From assembly GCA_016199685.1 (NCBI GenBank), contig JACQGD010000049.1, positions 1-25,523 of the forward strand: a DNA stretch of 25,523 nucleotides. The letters run 5' to 3'. A program made the translations under genes and the position numbers. This document shows, piece after piece, positions 6,869 through 15,467 of this stretch (position 1 is its first letter; each line of letters begins with the position of its first letter). The notes below the pieces were generated by a model. It worked only from the letters and a program-made list of their open reading frames with translations. It made no database searches and had not been told where the DNA came from. Origin of the DNA: Candidatus Saccharimonadota bacterium. GTDB taxonomy: Bacteria > Patescibacteriota > Saccharimonadia > Saccharimonadales > Saccharimonadaceae.

Positions 6869-7682
6869 ATGACAGATATTGAAACACTGCGCGCAGTTTT
6901 ACTTGAGCGTATTGAGAATAACAATGAACCACGAGAAGTTCTTAAGGCACCAGAGCTGCGAGGACTATATGCAGAAATTCCGAAACTCGAACCAAGCGAA
7001 CGTGGACCGTACGGTAAAAAAATCAATGAACTAAAAAATGCGCTCGAAGACGCAATCGTAACACGTGAAACTATGCTCGAAGATGCGAAACTTTCCCGAG
7101 GGTCATCCTGCGCGTGATGGCTACGATACATTCCGGACGGAAGAAGGGTTTATTCCACCTGCCCATACAAGTACGATGCAGAACCGGGTACTTAAAGCCG
7201 GTCGAGAAACACTTGAAGCTGGTGGGCAAATTGCAAGTATTAGTTATGGTCGAGTGTTTCGTAATGAAGACGTTGATGCGACACATGAGCACACATTTTA
7301 TCAATGCGAAGGTGTTTTCGTATCGCGCGAGGCTACGCTTGGACAAATGCTCGGAACGCTTCGAGCGTTCTTTGAGGAATATTATGGCCAAAAGCTACGT
7401 ATCAAAACGCAGCCGGGTTATTTCCCATTCGTCGAACCAGGTCTTGAATTTCAGATTGAAAAACCTGCGGCACTTGGCGGCAAGGATGGCGACTGGCTCG
7501 AAATGCTTGGGTGTGGGATGATTCATCCAAATGTGCTCGAAGCAGCGGGAATTGATAGTACGGCATATCGTGGTTTCGCATGGGGTGGCGGTATTGAGCG
7601 ACTTATCATGCTCAAGTACGGTATTGAGGACCTTCGTCATTTTGAATCAGGTAAATTAGCATTTTTGAGGAAATTCGCATGA
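6869..7682 (+). pseudogene. pheS: Phenylalanyl-tRNA synthetase alpha subunit, broken by deletion and frameshift
   Basis: PheS pairs with PheT to charge tRNA-Phe in the cytoplasm. The N-terminal part (6869 to about 7090) encodes the coiled-coil arm up to METMLEDAKL-like sequence, then hits TGA at 7115-7117. The catalytic part resumes in another frame at NFPEGHPARDGYDTF (about 7089) and runs to 7682. It carries motif 2 (GRVFRNEDVDATHEHTFYQ) and motif 3 (GGGIERLIMLKYGIEDLRHF). Compared with E. coli PheS (327 residues), about 60 residues between the arm and NFPEGHPARD are absent, including class II motif 1. So this is not a simple one-base slip. PheS is normally essential, so an assembly error or a second copy elsewhere is likely. 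The stop overlaps the pheT ATG by four bases (ATGA). Confidence 0.85.
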
Positions 7683-10171
7683 TTATTTCAGTAAACTGGC
7701 TAAAGCAATTCACCGATATTGACGTAACGACATCTGAGCTCGCAACACTTATAGGTGCGCGACTCGTTGAACTCGAAGAGGTGGTTGAACTGAGTGAAAA
7801 ATACAAAGATGTCATAATTGTTGAAGTTGTTGAATGTTCAAAGATGGAAGATAGTGATCATCTCAACGTAACAAAGATTAATGACGGCGGTGTTGTCGAA
7901 GGTGCTGAACGCGACGAGAACGGTCTGATTCAAGTGGTGTGCGGAGCACTAAATGTTCGTTCAGGTATGCTTGCTGCATGGTTACCTCCTCGTGCAACAG
8001 TCCCCGAATCTTTTAATGATAGTGAGCCATTTGTTTTGAGCGCGAGAAAACTACGTGGTCGTATGAGTAATGGTATGCTTGCGAGCGCTAAAGAACTTGA
8101 TTTGTTTGAAGACCACGACGGTATTTTGGAAATTGACACAGCCGTCGCGCCAGGTACTTTATTTGCGGATGTATATGGTCTCAACGACCAACTGCTTGAT
8201 ATTGAAAACAAATCACTGACGCATCGTCCTGACACATTTGGAATAATTGGGTTCGCTCGCGAAGTAGCGGCGATTCAGGGTAAGGCTTTTGAAACACCCG
8301 AGTGGCTCACAGCGGCACCAAATTATGGTGAGATCGCAGGGGACATTGAAACCCCAGCAGTTACAATTGACACGCCGGAGTTATCTGCAAGGTATCAAGC
8401 AGTTGTATTGGCGGGTGCAGACGGAAGCGCGAAGTCTCCACTTGAAATTCAAACGTACTTATCTCGTGTTGGAGTTCGTCCAATTAGCGCAATCGTCGAT
8501 GTAACTAACTACCTTATGATGGTAACTGGACAGCCGTTGCATGCGTTTGATTATGACAAGCTCATCGCTCTCAATAATGGTAAAGCTGATATTCATGTGA
8601 GGGCGGGAAAGATAGGTGAGACATTGGAGCTACTCGATGGTCGAACGGTCGAGCTGAGCGACAATGACATTGTTATTGCAAATGGTGAAACTGCTGTCGC
8701 CCTTGCTGGTGCGATGGGAGGAAGCTCAACTCAGATTGACGACTCAACGAAGAATATTATCTTGGAAAGTGCAACGTTCAATCTGTATAATCTTCGCAAC
8801 ACGCAGATGCGACATGGTATTTTTAGTGAGGCAATTACAAGGTTTACAAAAGGTCAGCCTGCGGAGCTTACTGCGCCAGTGCTTGCTGCAGCGGTAAAAT
8901 TACTGCAAGAATCGGCAGGTGCTAAACGAGTGAGTGATGTTGCTGATGTGATTTCGCAGCCAGCGTCTCATGAGCCTATTGAGGTTACTGTTGAGCGCAT
9001 TAATCATACATTAGGGAGCAAGTTTAGTGTCAGCGACATTGTCGATACATTGCAAAATGTCGAGTTTACCGTCGCTGTTAACGATGACAATACTGTTGTT
9101 GCGGCAATCGCGCCGTACTGGCGTGCTGACATTCACATTGCCGAAGACCTAATTGAGGAGATAGGAAGGTTAAATGGATTTGATTCGATTGAGCCCACAC
9201 TTCCACTTCGTGATTTTACCCCGGTCTCGCCAACTGATTTTGATACTTTCCGCAAACAACTCCGACAGATCCTTGTGCGTTCTGGATCAAATGAGGTAGT
9301 AACGTATAGTTTCGTTCACGGTGATATTCTTGAAAATGCCAATCAGAAAAAAGAAGATTCATATCGAATTACTAATAGCATTAGTCCTGCGCTGCAGTAT
9401 TATCGTCAAACAATAACTCCAAGTCTCTTGCAGCTCATTCATCCAAACATTAAATCAGGATTTAATGACGTTGCATTGTTTGAACTTAACAAGGCTCATA
9501 ATAAAATTCATGGATTGAATGAAGAAGGTGTGCCTGGTGAATTAGATTTCCTTGCTTTGACGATCGCTCACAAATCCAAGCAGAAGCAAGCGGCGTATTA
9601 TGAGGCAAAGCGCTACATGACGTCATTGGCAAATATGGTAGGCATACGACAATTATCGTTCGAGCCACTTCATGAGAACCCAGGCTTCCCTGTAACGGCG
9701 CCATTCGAATTTCGACGAAGTAGTCTTGTGACTGATAGCCAGAGCGGTGAATTTATTGGTATCGTTGGTGAGTATACGAATTCAGTCAAAAAGGCCTTTA
9801 AGCTTCCTGATAGTGCGGCTGGGTTTGAGATAGATCCTCACGCACTATTGAGCGCTTCCCGGAAGCAAGAGGCCTTATATACGCCAGCAGCTCGGTATCC
9901 ATCTGCTGAGAGAGATGTATGTTATCAAGTTTCTGATGAGACAACGTATGCAGCTATATACGCTGCCGCGACGAGCGGTCTTGTCGAAGGGGTAAATATA
10001 TCGGTGGAACCACTCGATATTTATAAAAACGATTCTGAAGCTACCAAAAATATAACATTACGATATATACTTTCGCCGCAAGATAAAACACTCCAGGCAG
10101 ATGAGGTGGCGAGTATTATCGAGTCGATAAATTCAGCTGTCAAGACTGCAACGAGTGCAGTGATTGTTTAA
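7679..10171 (+). CDS. pheT: Phenylalanyl-tRNA synthetase beta subunit
   Basis: This 830-residue protein has the full bacterial PheT domain order. An N-terminal tRNA-binding OB fold spans residues about 40-160 (HLNVTKINDGG, VVCGALNVRSGMLAAWLPP). The B3/B4 editing domain follows, about 210-390 (YLMMVTGQPLHAFDYDKL, LAGAMGGSSTQI). A B5 domain lies at about 410-480, then the catalytic-like core (DLIEEIGRLNGFDSI). The FDX-ACB anticodon-binding domain ends the protein from about 735 (ARYPSAERDVCYQV). The length is slightly above the common 790-810. In the alpha2-beta2 enzyme, PheT binds tRNA and edits mischarged Tyr-tRNA-Phe. It is translationally coupled to pheS by an ATGA overlap. Nothing suggests damage in pheT, unlike pheS. 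Confidence 0.96.
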   Translation: MIISVNWLKQFTDIDVTTSELATLIGARLVELEEVVELSEKYKDVIIVEVVECSKMEDSDHLNVTKINDGGVVEGAERDENGLIQVVCGALNVRSGMLAAWLPPRATVPESFNDSEPFVLSARKLRGRMSNGMLASAKELDLFEDHDGILEIDTAVAPGTLFADVYGLNDQLLDIENKSLTHRPDTFGIIGFAREVAAIQGKAFETPEWLTAAPNYGEIAGDIETPAVTIDTPELSARYQAVVLAGADGSAKSPLEIQTYLSRVGVRPISAIVDVTNYLMMVTGQPLHAFDYDKLIALNNGKADIHVRAGKIGETLELLDGRTVELSDNDIVIANGETAVALAGAMGGSSTQIDDSTKNIILESATFNLYNLRNTQMRHGIFSEAITRFTKGQPAELTAPVLAAAVKLLQESAGAKRVSDVADVISQPASHEPIEVTVERINHTLGSKFSVSDIVDTLQNVEFTVAVNDDNTVVAAIAPYWRADIHIAEDLIEEIGRLNGFDSIEPTLPLRDFTPVSPTDFDTFRKQLRQILVRSGSNEVVTYSFVHGDILENANQKKEDSYRITNSISPALQYYRQTITPSLLQLIHPNIKSGFNDVALFELNKAHNKIHGLNEEGVPGELDFLALTIAHKSKQKQAAYYEAKRYMTSLANMVGIRQLSFEPLHENPGFPVTAPFEFRRSSLVTDSQSGEFIGIVGEYTNSVKKAFKLPDSAAGFEIDPHALLSASRKQEALYTPAARYPSAERDVCYQVSDETTYAAIYAAATSGLVEGVNISVEPLDIYKNDSEATKNITLRYILSPQDKTLQADEVASIIESINSAVKTATSAVIV

Positions 10172-10180
10172 AGCTGGCAT

Positions 10181-10195
10181 TACCCGCCCCGGGTA
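10181..10195 (+). other. Short GC-rich hairpin between pheT and cyoA
   Basis: TACCCG-CCC-CGGGTA is a perfect 6-bp stem with a 3-base loop, ten bases after the pheT stop. No T tract follows, so it is not a standard terminator. It could be a pause site or an operator for the cyo genes. A possible -10 (TATGAT, 10199-10204) follows directly, but no good -35 is visible. Confidence 0.35.
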
Positions 10196-10243
10196 GTGTA
10201 TGATTGTGGTAATGATTATCGCACAATTTCTTGAAGGGGCTTT

Positions 10244-11137
10244 ATGAGGCGTCGCTATAAAATCGGAGCTGGGATTATTGCGGGGCTAGCAATCGGTGTT
10301 GGGATAGCTATGTGGTCGCAAACAGCTGAGTTTCAGGTACTTGATGCTCAAGGCGAGGTAGCAAAAAAGCAGCTTGATTTACTCATATTTGCTTCGACGC
10401 TCAGTTTATTTGTGATGATTCCTGTGTTTGCACTGGTTGCGTTCATCTCGCTGCGTTATAGAGAGGGAAATCGCAAGGTGCACCTTTATCGTCCAACGTG
10501 GGATCATAGTAATGTTGCTGAAACGATATGGTGGGGGCTACCGGCACTTCTTATTGGTGTTCTCTCCGTCATTATATGGACAAGTAGTCATGATCTTGAC
10601 CCGTATAAGCCCCTCGTTAATGATAAGAAGCCAGTGAATGTTCAAGTTGTTGCGCTGCAGTGGAGATGGCTATTCATCTATCCAGACGAGAAGATAGCAA
10701 CAATTAATCATTTAACGATTCCCGAGAAGACTCCAATTAACTTTACGATTACCGCGGATGCGCCTATGAATTCATTTTGGATACCAAAGCTAGGTGGCCA
10801 AGTCTATGCTATGAACGGAATGTCAACAAAACTTCACCTCATGGCCGATAGTACGGGCGATTTCAATGGATCGTCCGTAAACCTGAGCGGTAAGGGTTTT
10901 TCAAAGATGAAATTTATCACAACAGCGACTTCCGAGACTCAATACAAAGAATGGGTGAAACAGGCAAGAGCTGCGAAATCGCTTGATTGGGAAGTATATA
11001 CGCAAATAGCGAAGCCGACCGAAAAAACAGAAAAGCAATCATATAAACTCGAAGACGCTATGCTTTATGATAAAATCATAGAGAAATACATGCCGATGCA
11101 TGAGACTAGTGGTCATATGAAAGAGCACGGGGAATAG
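10244..11137 (+). CDS. cyoA: Cytochrome bo3-type quinol oxidase subunit II
   Basis: This 297-residue protein has an N-terminal hydrophobic segment, a second membrane helix pair (about 45-65 and 95-113) and a periplasmic/outer cupredoxin domain. WRWLFIYPDEKIATIN, FWIPKLGGQVYAMNGM and SGKGFSKMKF match CyoA closely. The CuA-binding cysteines and histidines of cytochrome c oxidases are absent, as expected for a quinol oxidase. E. coli CyoA is a lipoprotein with a signal-peptidase II cysteine; here no cysteine follows the first hydrophobic segment, so it should stay anchored by an uncleaved helix. An AAGGGG Shine-Dalgarno lies four bases before the ATG, a short spacing. First gene of a tight cyoABCDE operon. 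Confidence 0.95.
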   Translation: MRRRYKIGAGIIAGLAIGVGIAMWSQTAEFQVLDAQGEVAKKQLDLLIFASTLSLFVMIPVFALVAFISLRYREGNRKVHLYRPTWDHSNVAETIWWGLPALLIGVLSVIIWTSSHDLDPYKPLVNDKKPVNVQVVALQWRWLFIYPDEKIATINHLTIPEKTPINFTITADAPMNSFWIPKLGGQVYAMNGMSTKLHLMADSTGDFNGSSVNLSGKGFSKMKFITTATSETQYKEWVKQARAAKSLDWEVYTQIAKPTEKTEKQSYKLEDAMLYDKIIEKYMPMHETSGHMKEHGE

Positions 11138-11144
11138 GAATATA

Positions 11145-13127
11145 ATGCTTGGAAAACTCTCACTTGATGCGCTTCCGCACGATCCAATAATGATGGGGGG
11201 AGCGGCGACGGTCGTTGGTGCTTTGATTTTTGGTGCGCTTATTGTGACATTTTTGAAACGATGGAAGTGGCTCTGGTCAGAGTACTTTACGTCTCTTGAT
11301 CCTAAGAAAATTGGTGTCATGTACCTTATCGTTGCACTTCTTATGCTTCTTCGAGGCTTTGCTGATACGCTGATGCTTCGTGCGCAGCAAGTTCTATCGA
11401 CGGGTGATTCGCAGGGAATTCTGAGTGCTGATCATTTCCAGCAAGTATTTTCAGCACACGGGACGATTATGATTTTCTTTGTTGCGATGGGGCTTATTTT
11501 TGGACTTATTAACCTTCTCGTGCCACTTATGATTGGTGCTCGAGACGTAGCATTTCCACTTCTTAACTCAGTGAGTTTTTGGCTATATATTGCCGGCGTT
11601 GCACTTATAAATGGGTCACTAATTATCGGTGAATTCTCGGCTGCTGGATGGCTGGCGTACCCGCCACTATCGACACTCGAGTTTAGTCCAGGGGTGGGTG
11701 TTGATTACTGGATATGGGCATTACAAATTTCAGGTATCGGAAGCCTCCTTTCTGGTATTAACTTCCTCGTCACGATTTTTAAGATGCGTGCACCAGGCAT
11801 GACACTTATGAAAATGCCGATTTTCGTTTGGTCTGTTGCCTGTAGTATGGTGCTCGTTGCGTTCGCATTTCCTATTTTGACAGCAACGCTCTCGATGCTT
11901 TCACTCGATCGTCTTATTGGCACGCATTTCTTTACTTCGGATATGGGTGGTAATCCAATGATGTATATTAATCTTATATGGGCGTGGGGGCATCCTGAGG
12001 TGTATATCTTGATTCTACCTGCCTTCGGATTATTTTCTGAGATTGTTGCAACGTTCTCTCGCAAACGCTTATTTGGCTATACCTCTATGGTATGGGCGCT
12101 GGCGCTAATTACGGTGCTATCATTTACTGTATGGCTCCACCATTTCTTTACCATGGGTGCAGGGGCAAATGTCAACGCATTCTTTGGTATTATGACGGCT
12201 GTGATTGCAATACCAACGGGTATTAAGGTCTTTAACTGGCTGTTCACTATGTATCATGGACGAATCAAATTTGCGACTCCTATGAAATGGTTTCTCGGTT
12301 TTGTCGTAACATTTACTCTCGGCGGAGTAACGGGCGTTCTTATGTCAGTGCCAGCAATCGACTTTCAGGTGCATAATACGCTTTTCCTCGTCGCACACTT
12401 CCATAATATGATTATCGGTGGGGTTGTGTTCGGAATCTTTGCAGGAATAACATACTGGTTCCCGAAAATTTTTGGCTTCAAGTTGAATGAACGACTTGGA
12501 ACCTATGCTTTCTGGTGCTGGCTTATCGGGTTCCTCCTCGCTTTTGTTCCGCTCTATGCTCTTGGACTTATGGGTGCTGCCAGGCGATTAGATCATTATG
12601 ATCCATCGATGGGATGGCAAGGACTATTTGTCGTAGCGGGGATAGGAGTGGCAGTTTTAGGTCTAGGTATGTTCTTTCAGGTGCTACAACTGGTGTACAG
12701 TATCTGGAAACGAAATGAAAATCGCGATACGACAGGTGATCCATGGAATGGTCGTACGCTCGAATGGTCGGTTCCGTCACCTGTGCCAGTGTATAACTTT
12801 ACGCATATCCCGACGGTTACTTCTCGTGATGATTTCTGGGAGACGAAACAACACCCTCAGGCTGATACTCGCGTCCCGTTTGAAGCAATCGAATTACCAA
12901 AGAATAGTGGGTTTGGGTTTGCAATCGGAGTGCTCAGTGCGCTGGCTGGATTTGCAATCATTTGGCATATATTTTGGCTCGCCGGAGTAGCAACTGTTGC
13001 AATCATTTTATTTGTGATTATTCGTACGACAGGCGAACATGATAGCGAAATAGTACTAAGTGCTGTAGAGGTTGAGCAAATAGATGCAGCCGCTCGACGT
13101 AAAATGACTGCAGGAGTAAAAAAATGA
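11145..13127 (+). CDS. cyoB: Cytochrome bo3-type quinol oxidase subunit I
   Basis: This is the catalytic heme-copper subunit, 660 residues (E. coli CyoB 663). It reduces O2 to water with quinol electrons and pumps protons. Visible sites, with E. coli numbering: low-spin heme ligand H106 (SAHGTIMIFF); D-channel D135 (GARDVAFPLLN); E286, CuB ligand H284 and cross-linked Y288 (WGHPEVYILILP); CuB ligands H333/H334 (HHFFTMGAG); K-channel K362 (IPTGIKVFNW); and the high-spin and low-spin heme ligands H419/H421 (VAHFHNM). Quinone-site residues R71 and D75 (LRGFADTLMLRAQQ) and H98/Q101 (DHFQQVF) are also kept. It is therefore a complete type A1 proton-pumping quinol oxidase. It begins seven bases after cyoA with an AGGA site. 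Confidence 0.97.
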   Translation: MLGKLSLDALPHDPIMMGGAATVVGALIFGALIVTFLKRWKWLWSEYFTSLDPKKIGVMYLIVALLMLLRGFADTLMLRAQQVLSTGDSQGILSADHFQQVFSAHGTIMIFFVAMGLIFGLINLLVPLMIGARDVAFPLLNSVSFWLYIAGVALINGSLIIGEFSAAGWLAYPPLSTLEFSPGVGVDYWIWALQISGIGSLLSGINFLVTIFKMRAPGMTLMKMPIFVWSVACSMVLVAFAFPILTATLSMLSLDRLIGTHFFTSDMGGNPMMYINLIWAWGHPEVYILILPAFGLFSEIVATFSRKRLFGYTSMVWALALITVLSFTVWLHHFFTMGAGANVNAFFGIMTAVIAIPTGIKVFNWLFTMYHGRIKFATPMKWFLGFVVTFTLGGVTGVLMSVPAIDFQVHNTLFLVAHFHNMIIGGVVFGIFAGITYWFPKIFGFKLNERLGTYAFWCWLIGFLLAFVPLYALGLMGAARRLDHYDPSMGWQGLFVVAGIGVAVLGLGMFFQVLQLVYSIWKRNENRDTTGDPWNGRTLEWSVPSPVPVYNFTHIPTVTSRDDFWETKQHPQADTRVPFEAIELPKNSGFGFAIGVLSALAGFAIIWHIFWLAGVATVAIILFVIIRTTGEHDSEIVLSAVEVEQIDAAARRKMTAGVKK

Positions 13128-13717
13128 ACAAAACAAAAGAAGCGCTAGCACGACGCATTGTATCTGATGATAAAGTAACGTTTGGCTTTTGGATTTATCT
13201 GATGACGGATTGCCTCATCTTTGCGAGTCTCTTTGCCGTATATGTCGTGCAGAGGAGTGCTACGGCCGGCGGTCCATCGAGTAATGAGCTATTTGACCTG
13301 CCATTTGTGCTGGTGGAGACACTCCTGTTGCTTACGAGTAGCTTTATTTGTGGGCTAATGGTGCTTGCTGCACAGGCACACCGTAAAAACCTTGTTATTA
13401 TTGGGTTGATTGCTACTGGACTACTTGGCGCGGGATTCCTCGCAATGGAGTTAACGGAATTTTCTCATCTGATAAGTGAAGGCTATGGGTGGCAACGTAG
13501 TGGCTTTTTGACCGCGTTCTTTACACTTGTTGCGACACACGGACTTCATATATCGGTTGGTATGTTATGGCTTTTTGTTATGATTTACCGTGTCTCGCGC
13601 GTCGGAATCACTCCAGCGACGCTTCGCAAACTAACGCTCTTTAGCCTCTTTTGGCATTTCCTTGATGTTATCTGGATATTCATTTTTACCATCGTCTATA
13701 TGATTGGAGTACTATAA
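13124..13717 (+). CDS. cyoC: Cytochrome bo3-type quinol oxidase subunit III
   Basis: This 197-residue protein has five membrane helices, as in the short subunit III of quinol oxidases. Family marks are FGFWIYLMTDCLIFASLFAV near the N-terminus, LVETLLLLTSSFICGLMVL, and the helix IV-V region VATHGLHISVGMLWLFVMI with LFWHFLDVIWIFIFTIVYM at the end. Subunit III has no redox centre; it stabilises subunit I and helps proton uptake through the D channel. The ATG overlaps the cyoB TGA by four bases, with AGGAG about eight bases upstream, so translation is coupled. Length is close to E. coli CyoC (204). Confidence 0.95.
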   Translation: MNKTKEALARRIVSDDKVTFGFWIYLMTDCLIFASLFAVYVVQRSATAGGPSSNELFDLPFVLVETLLLLTSSFICGLMVLAAQAHRKNLVIIGLIATGLLGAGFLAMELTEFSHLISEGYGWQRSGFLTAFFTLVATHGLHISVGMLWLFVMIYRVSRVGITPATLRKLTLFSLFWHFLDVIWIFIFTIVYMIGVL

Positions 13718-14095
13718 ATGGAACACTATAAAAAAGCACAATTAAAAAAACATGCTATAGGCTACGTGATTGGGTTTGTTCTGTCGCTTATTATTACGCT
13801 TGTTGCCTTTTGGATGGTCTATGCCCATACGCACGGCGCGCAGTTTTCATTCCCGTCGAACGTGCTTATTCCGATGCTCGGTATTCTAGCGTTTAGTCAG
13901 TTTGTCGTTCAGCTCGTGTATTTTCTGCACCTTGGAACTGAGCAGAAGCCTCGTTGGAAACTTGTGGTGTTTTGGTTTATGGTTATCGTTGTGTTGATCG
14001 TTGTAGTAGGATCTCTGTGGATTATGCAAAACCTTAATTATAATATGATGCCAGCTCCAGAAAATATGAATCTGCAGACACAGAAAGGACTCTAA
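13718..14095 (+). CDS. cyoD: Cytochrome bo3-type quinol oxidase subunit IV
   Basis: This 125-residue protein has three membrane helices (about 13-35, 43-62 and 80-101), the CyoD/COX4-prokaryote pattern. Marks include KKHAIGYVIGFVLSLIITL and FSQFVVQLVYFLHLG. Subunit IV has no cofactor; in E. coli it supports assembly of the CuB site. It begins at the very base after the cyoC stop codon. The C-terminal 25 residues (NYNMMPAPENMNLQTQKGL) extend beyond E. coli CyoD (109 residues) and are polar. Confidence 0.93.
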   Translation: MEHYKKAQLKKHAIGYVIGFVLSLIITLVAFWMVYAHTHGAQFSFPSNVLIPMLGILAFSQFVVQLVYFLHLGTEQKPRWKLVVFWFMVIVVLIVVVGSLWIMQNLNYNMMPAPENMNLQTQKGL

Positions 14096-14098
14096 CTC

Positions 14099-14953
14099 TT
14101 GCAAACAGTTCGCGCATACTATTACCTGACGAAGCCTGGGATAATTTTTAGTAATGTCATCGCTGCGTTCGCTGGATTCCTTCTTGCATCTTCATGGAAT
14201 ATTGATTTATGGCTTCTTTTTGCCACACTTGGGGGTGTCGGTTTTATTATCGCATCTGCATGTGTCGTAAATAACTATCTTGATCGCCATATAGATGCGC
14301 ATATGGTACGAACGAAGAAGCGTGCAACAGTATCTGGAAGTATCAGCCCCTCGCGAATTATTAGCTTTGCAGTTGTTCTAGGTGGTGTTGGGTTTGGGCT
14401 TATTTTTCTGACAAACCTGGTTACCTTTTATATGGGTATTGTTGCCTATATAATGTACGTTGCTGTGTATGGGTATTTCAAGCGTACGAGTGTCCATGGT
14501 ACCCTCGTCGGAAGTATTTCTGGTGCATTGCCGCCCGTGGCTGGCTACACAGCAGTAACGAACCAAATAGACGTTGCTGCGGTCATTCTTTTTATTATTC
14601 TCGCTGCGTGGCAAATGCCGCATTTCTACGCAATTTCTATGTTCCGAAGGGATGATTACAAGAAGGCAAAGATTCCAGTTCTTTCAGTAGTCAAAGGGAT
14701 GAGGGCCACTAAGAGACAGATAGTTGCCTATATCGTCGTTTTAGCACTGGTGGCGCCGCTCCTGACGGTAACTGGGTACGCAGGTACTACGTATCTTATT
14801 ATCGCTATCGGGGCTCCGCTTACATGGCTTTTTATTGGATATAAATATCGCGCGCTTCCAGATTTGAAGTGGGCACGAAAAATGTTTTTTAATTCACTGT
14901 GGGTACTCCTTATACTTTGCTTTGCGATAGCAACGGGATCGATGGTAGCATAG
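14099..14953 (+). CDS. cyoE: Protoheme IX farnesyltransferase (heme O synthase)
   Basis: This 284-residue UbiA-superfamily prenyltransferase attaches farnesyl diphosphate to heme B, giving the heme O used in CyoB. It has about eight or nine membrane helices. The first Asp-rich motif reads NNYLDRHIDAHMVRTKKRA, with both aspartates and the RTxxR ending. The second region reads FRRDDYKKAKIPVLSVVKG. The gene starts at TTG (14099) because no in-frame ATG precedes the conserved YYYLTKPGI; AAAGGA at the end of cyoD serves as ribosome site. It follows cyoD by three bases. With all five cyo genes present, only heme B supply must come from elsewhere. Confidence 0.95.
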   Translation: MQTVRAYYYLTKPGIIFSNVIAAFAGFLLASSWNIDLWLLFATLGGVGFIIASACVVNNYLDRHIDAHMVRTKKRATVSGSISPSRIISFAVVLGGVGFGLIFLTNLVTFYMGIVAYIMYVAVYGYFKRTSVHGTLVGSISGALPPVAGYTAVTNQIDVAAVILFIILAAWQMPHFYAISMFRRDDYKKAKIPVLSVVKGMRATKRQIVAYIVVLALVAPLLTVTGYAGTTYLIIAIGAPLTWLFIGYKYRALPDLKWARKMFFNSLWVLLILCFAIATGSMVA

Positions 14954-14957
14954 GTAT

Positions 14958-15392
14958 ATGATAGGACTTAATCATGCTGGAACTGGCATTATCATAGCGT
15001 TGACAGTGCGACGACCTGAATTTGCGATTCCGCTTGCGTTGGTGTCGCACTTTGTTCTCGACATGATTCCACACTCCCTAGTAGCTCCCGTACGCAAATA
15101 TATGGCTCCGTATCTCGTCATAGAGGCGATAGGTGCGACGGTTCTGACCTTGATTTGTATGATTGCGTTTCCTAGTTTATGGTTGCTTATTGGGTTTTGC
15201 GCGGTAGCAGCATATTCACCTGATTTTCTGTGGCCGTTTTATTACAAGAGTAAGCTTGGTTCAAAACCATTTTTTCGAGAGTTCTTCGCATTTCATAAAA
15301 AGATTCAGTGGTCTGAGACTTATAGAGGCTGGCTTGTCGAGGTGCTCTATTTCAGTGTCGTACTTATATTTCTTACGACATACAAAATATAG
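14958..15392 (+). CDS. Small membrane protein at the end of the cyo operon
   Basis: This 144-residue protein has about four hydrophobic segments and is not a standard Cyo subunit. Histidine and acidic residues are arranged as NHAGTG near the N-terminus and SHFVLDMIPHS near residue 36 (H-x3-D-x2-PH). This recalls the YdjM-like 'inner-membrane metal-dependent hydrolase' family, but the match is by eye only. The later part reads AYSPDFLWPFYYKSKLG and FFAFHKKIQWSE. It begins four bases after cyoE, so it is almost certainly cotranscribed. A role in oxidase assembly, heme or copper handling, or an unrelated membrane function are all open. Start ATG 14958 is the only sensible one; the ribosome site is weak. 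Confidence 0.7.
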   Translation: MIGLNHAGTGIIIALTVRRPEFAIPLALVSHFVLDMIPHSLVAPVRKYMAPYLVIEAIGATVLTLICMIAFPSLWLLIGFCAVAAYSPDFLWPFYYKSKLGSKPFFREFFAFHKKIQWSETYRGWLVEVLYFSVVLIFLTTYKI

Positions 15393-15398
15393 ATATTG

Positions 15399-15427
15399 TT
15401 GCGTCGACGTGAATTAAACGTTATTAT
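15399..15427 (+). promoter_or_regulatory. Promoter of ndh
   Basis: TTGCGT (15399-15404) and TATTAT (15422-15427) are 17 bases apart. A short dyad GTTAT-TAT-ATAAC (15420-15432) covers the -10. The leader is about 34 bases and A-rich. Own control of ndh relative to cyo is likely. Confidence 0.55.
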
Positions 15428-15467
15428 ATAACCAAACGTAAGCAATATAAAAAAAGAAAGAGATGTG

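Noticed and set aside
7065..7682. pheS split as programmed frameshifting or two separate genes
   Set aside because: About 60 conserved residues with motif 1 are absent, so reading-frame change alone cannot restore the protein; no slippery site is visible.
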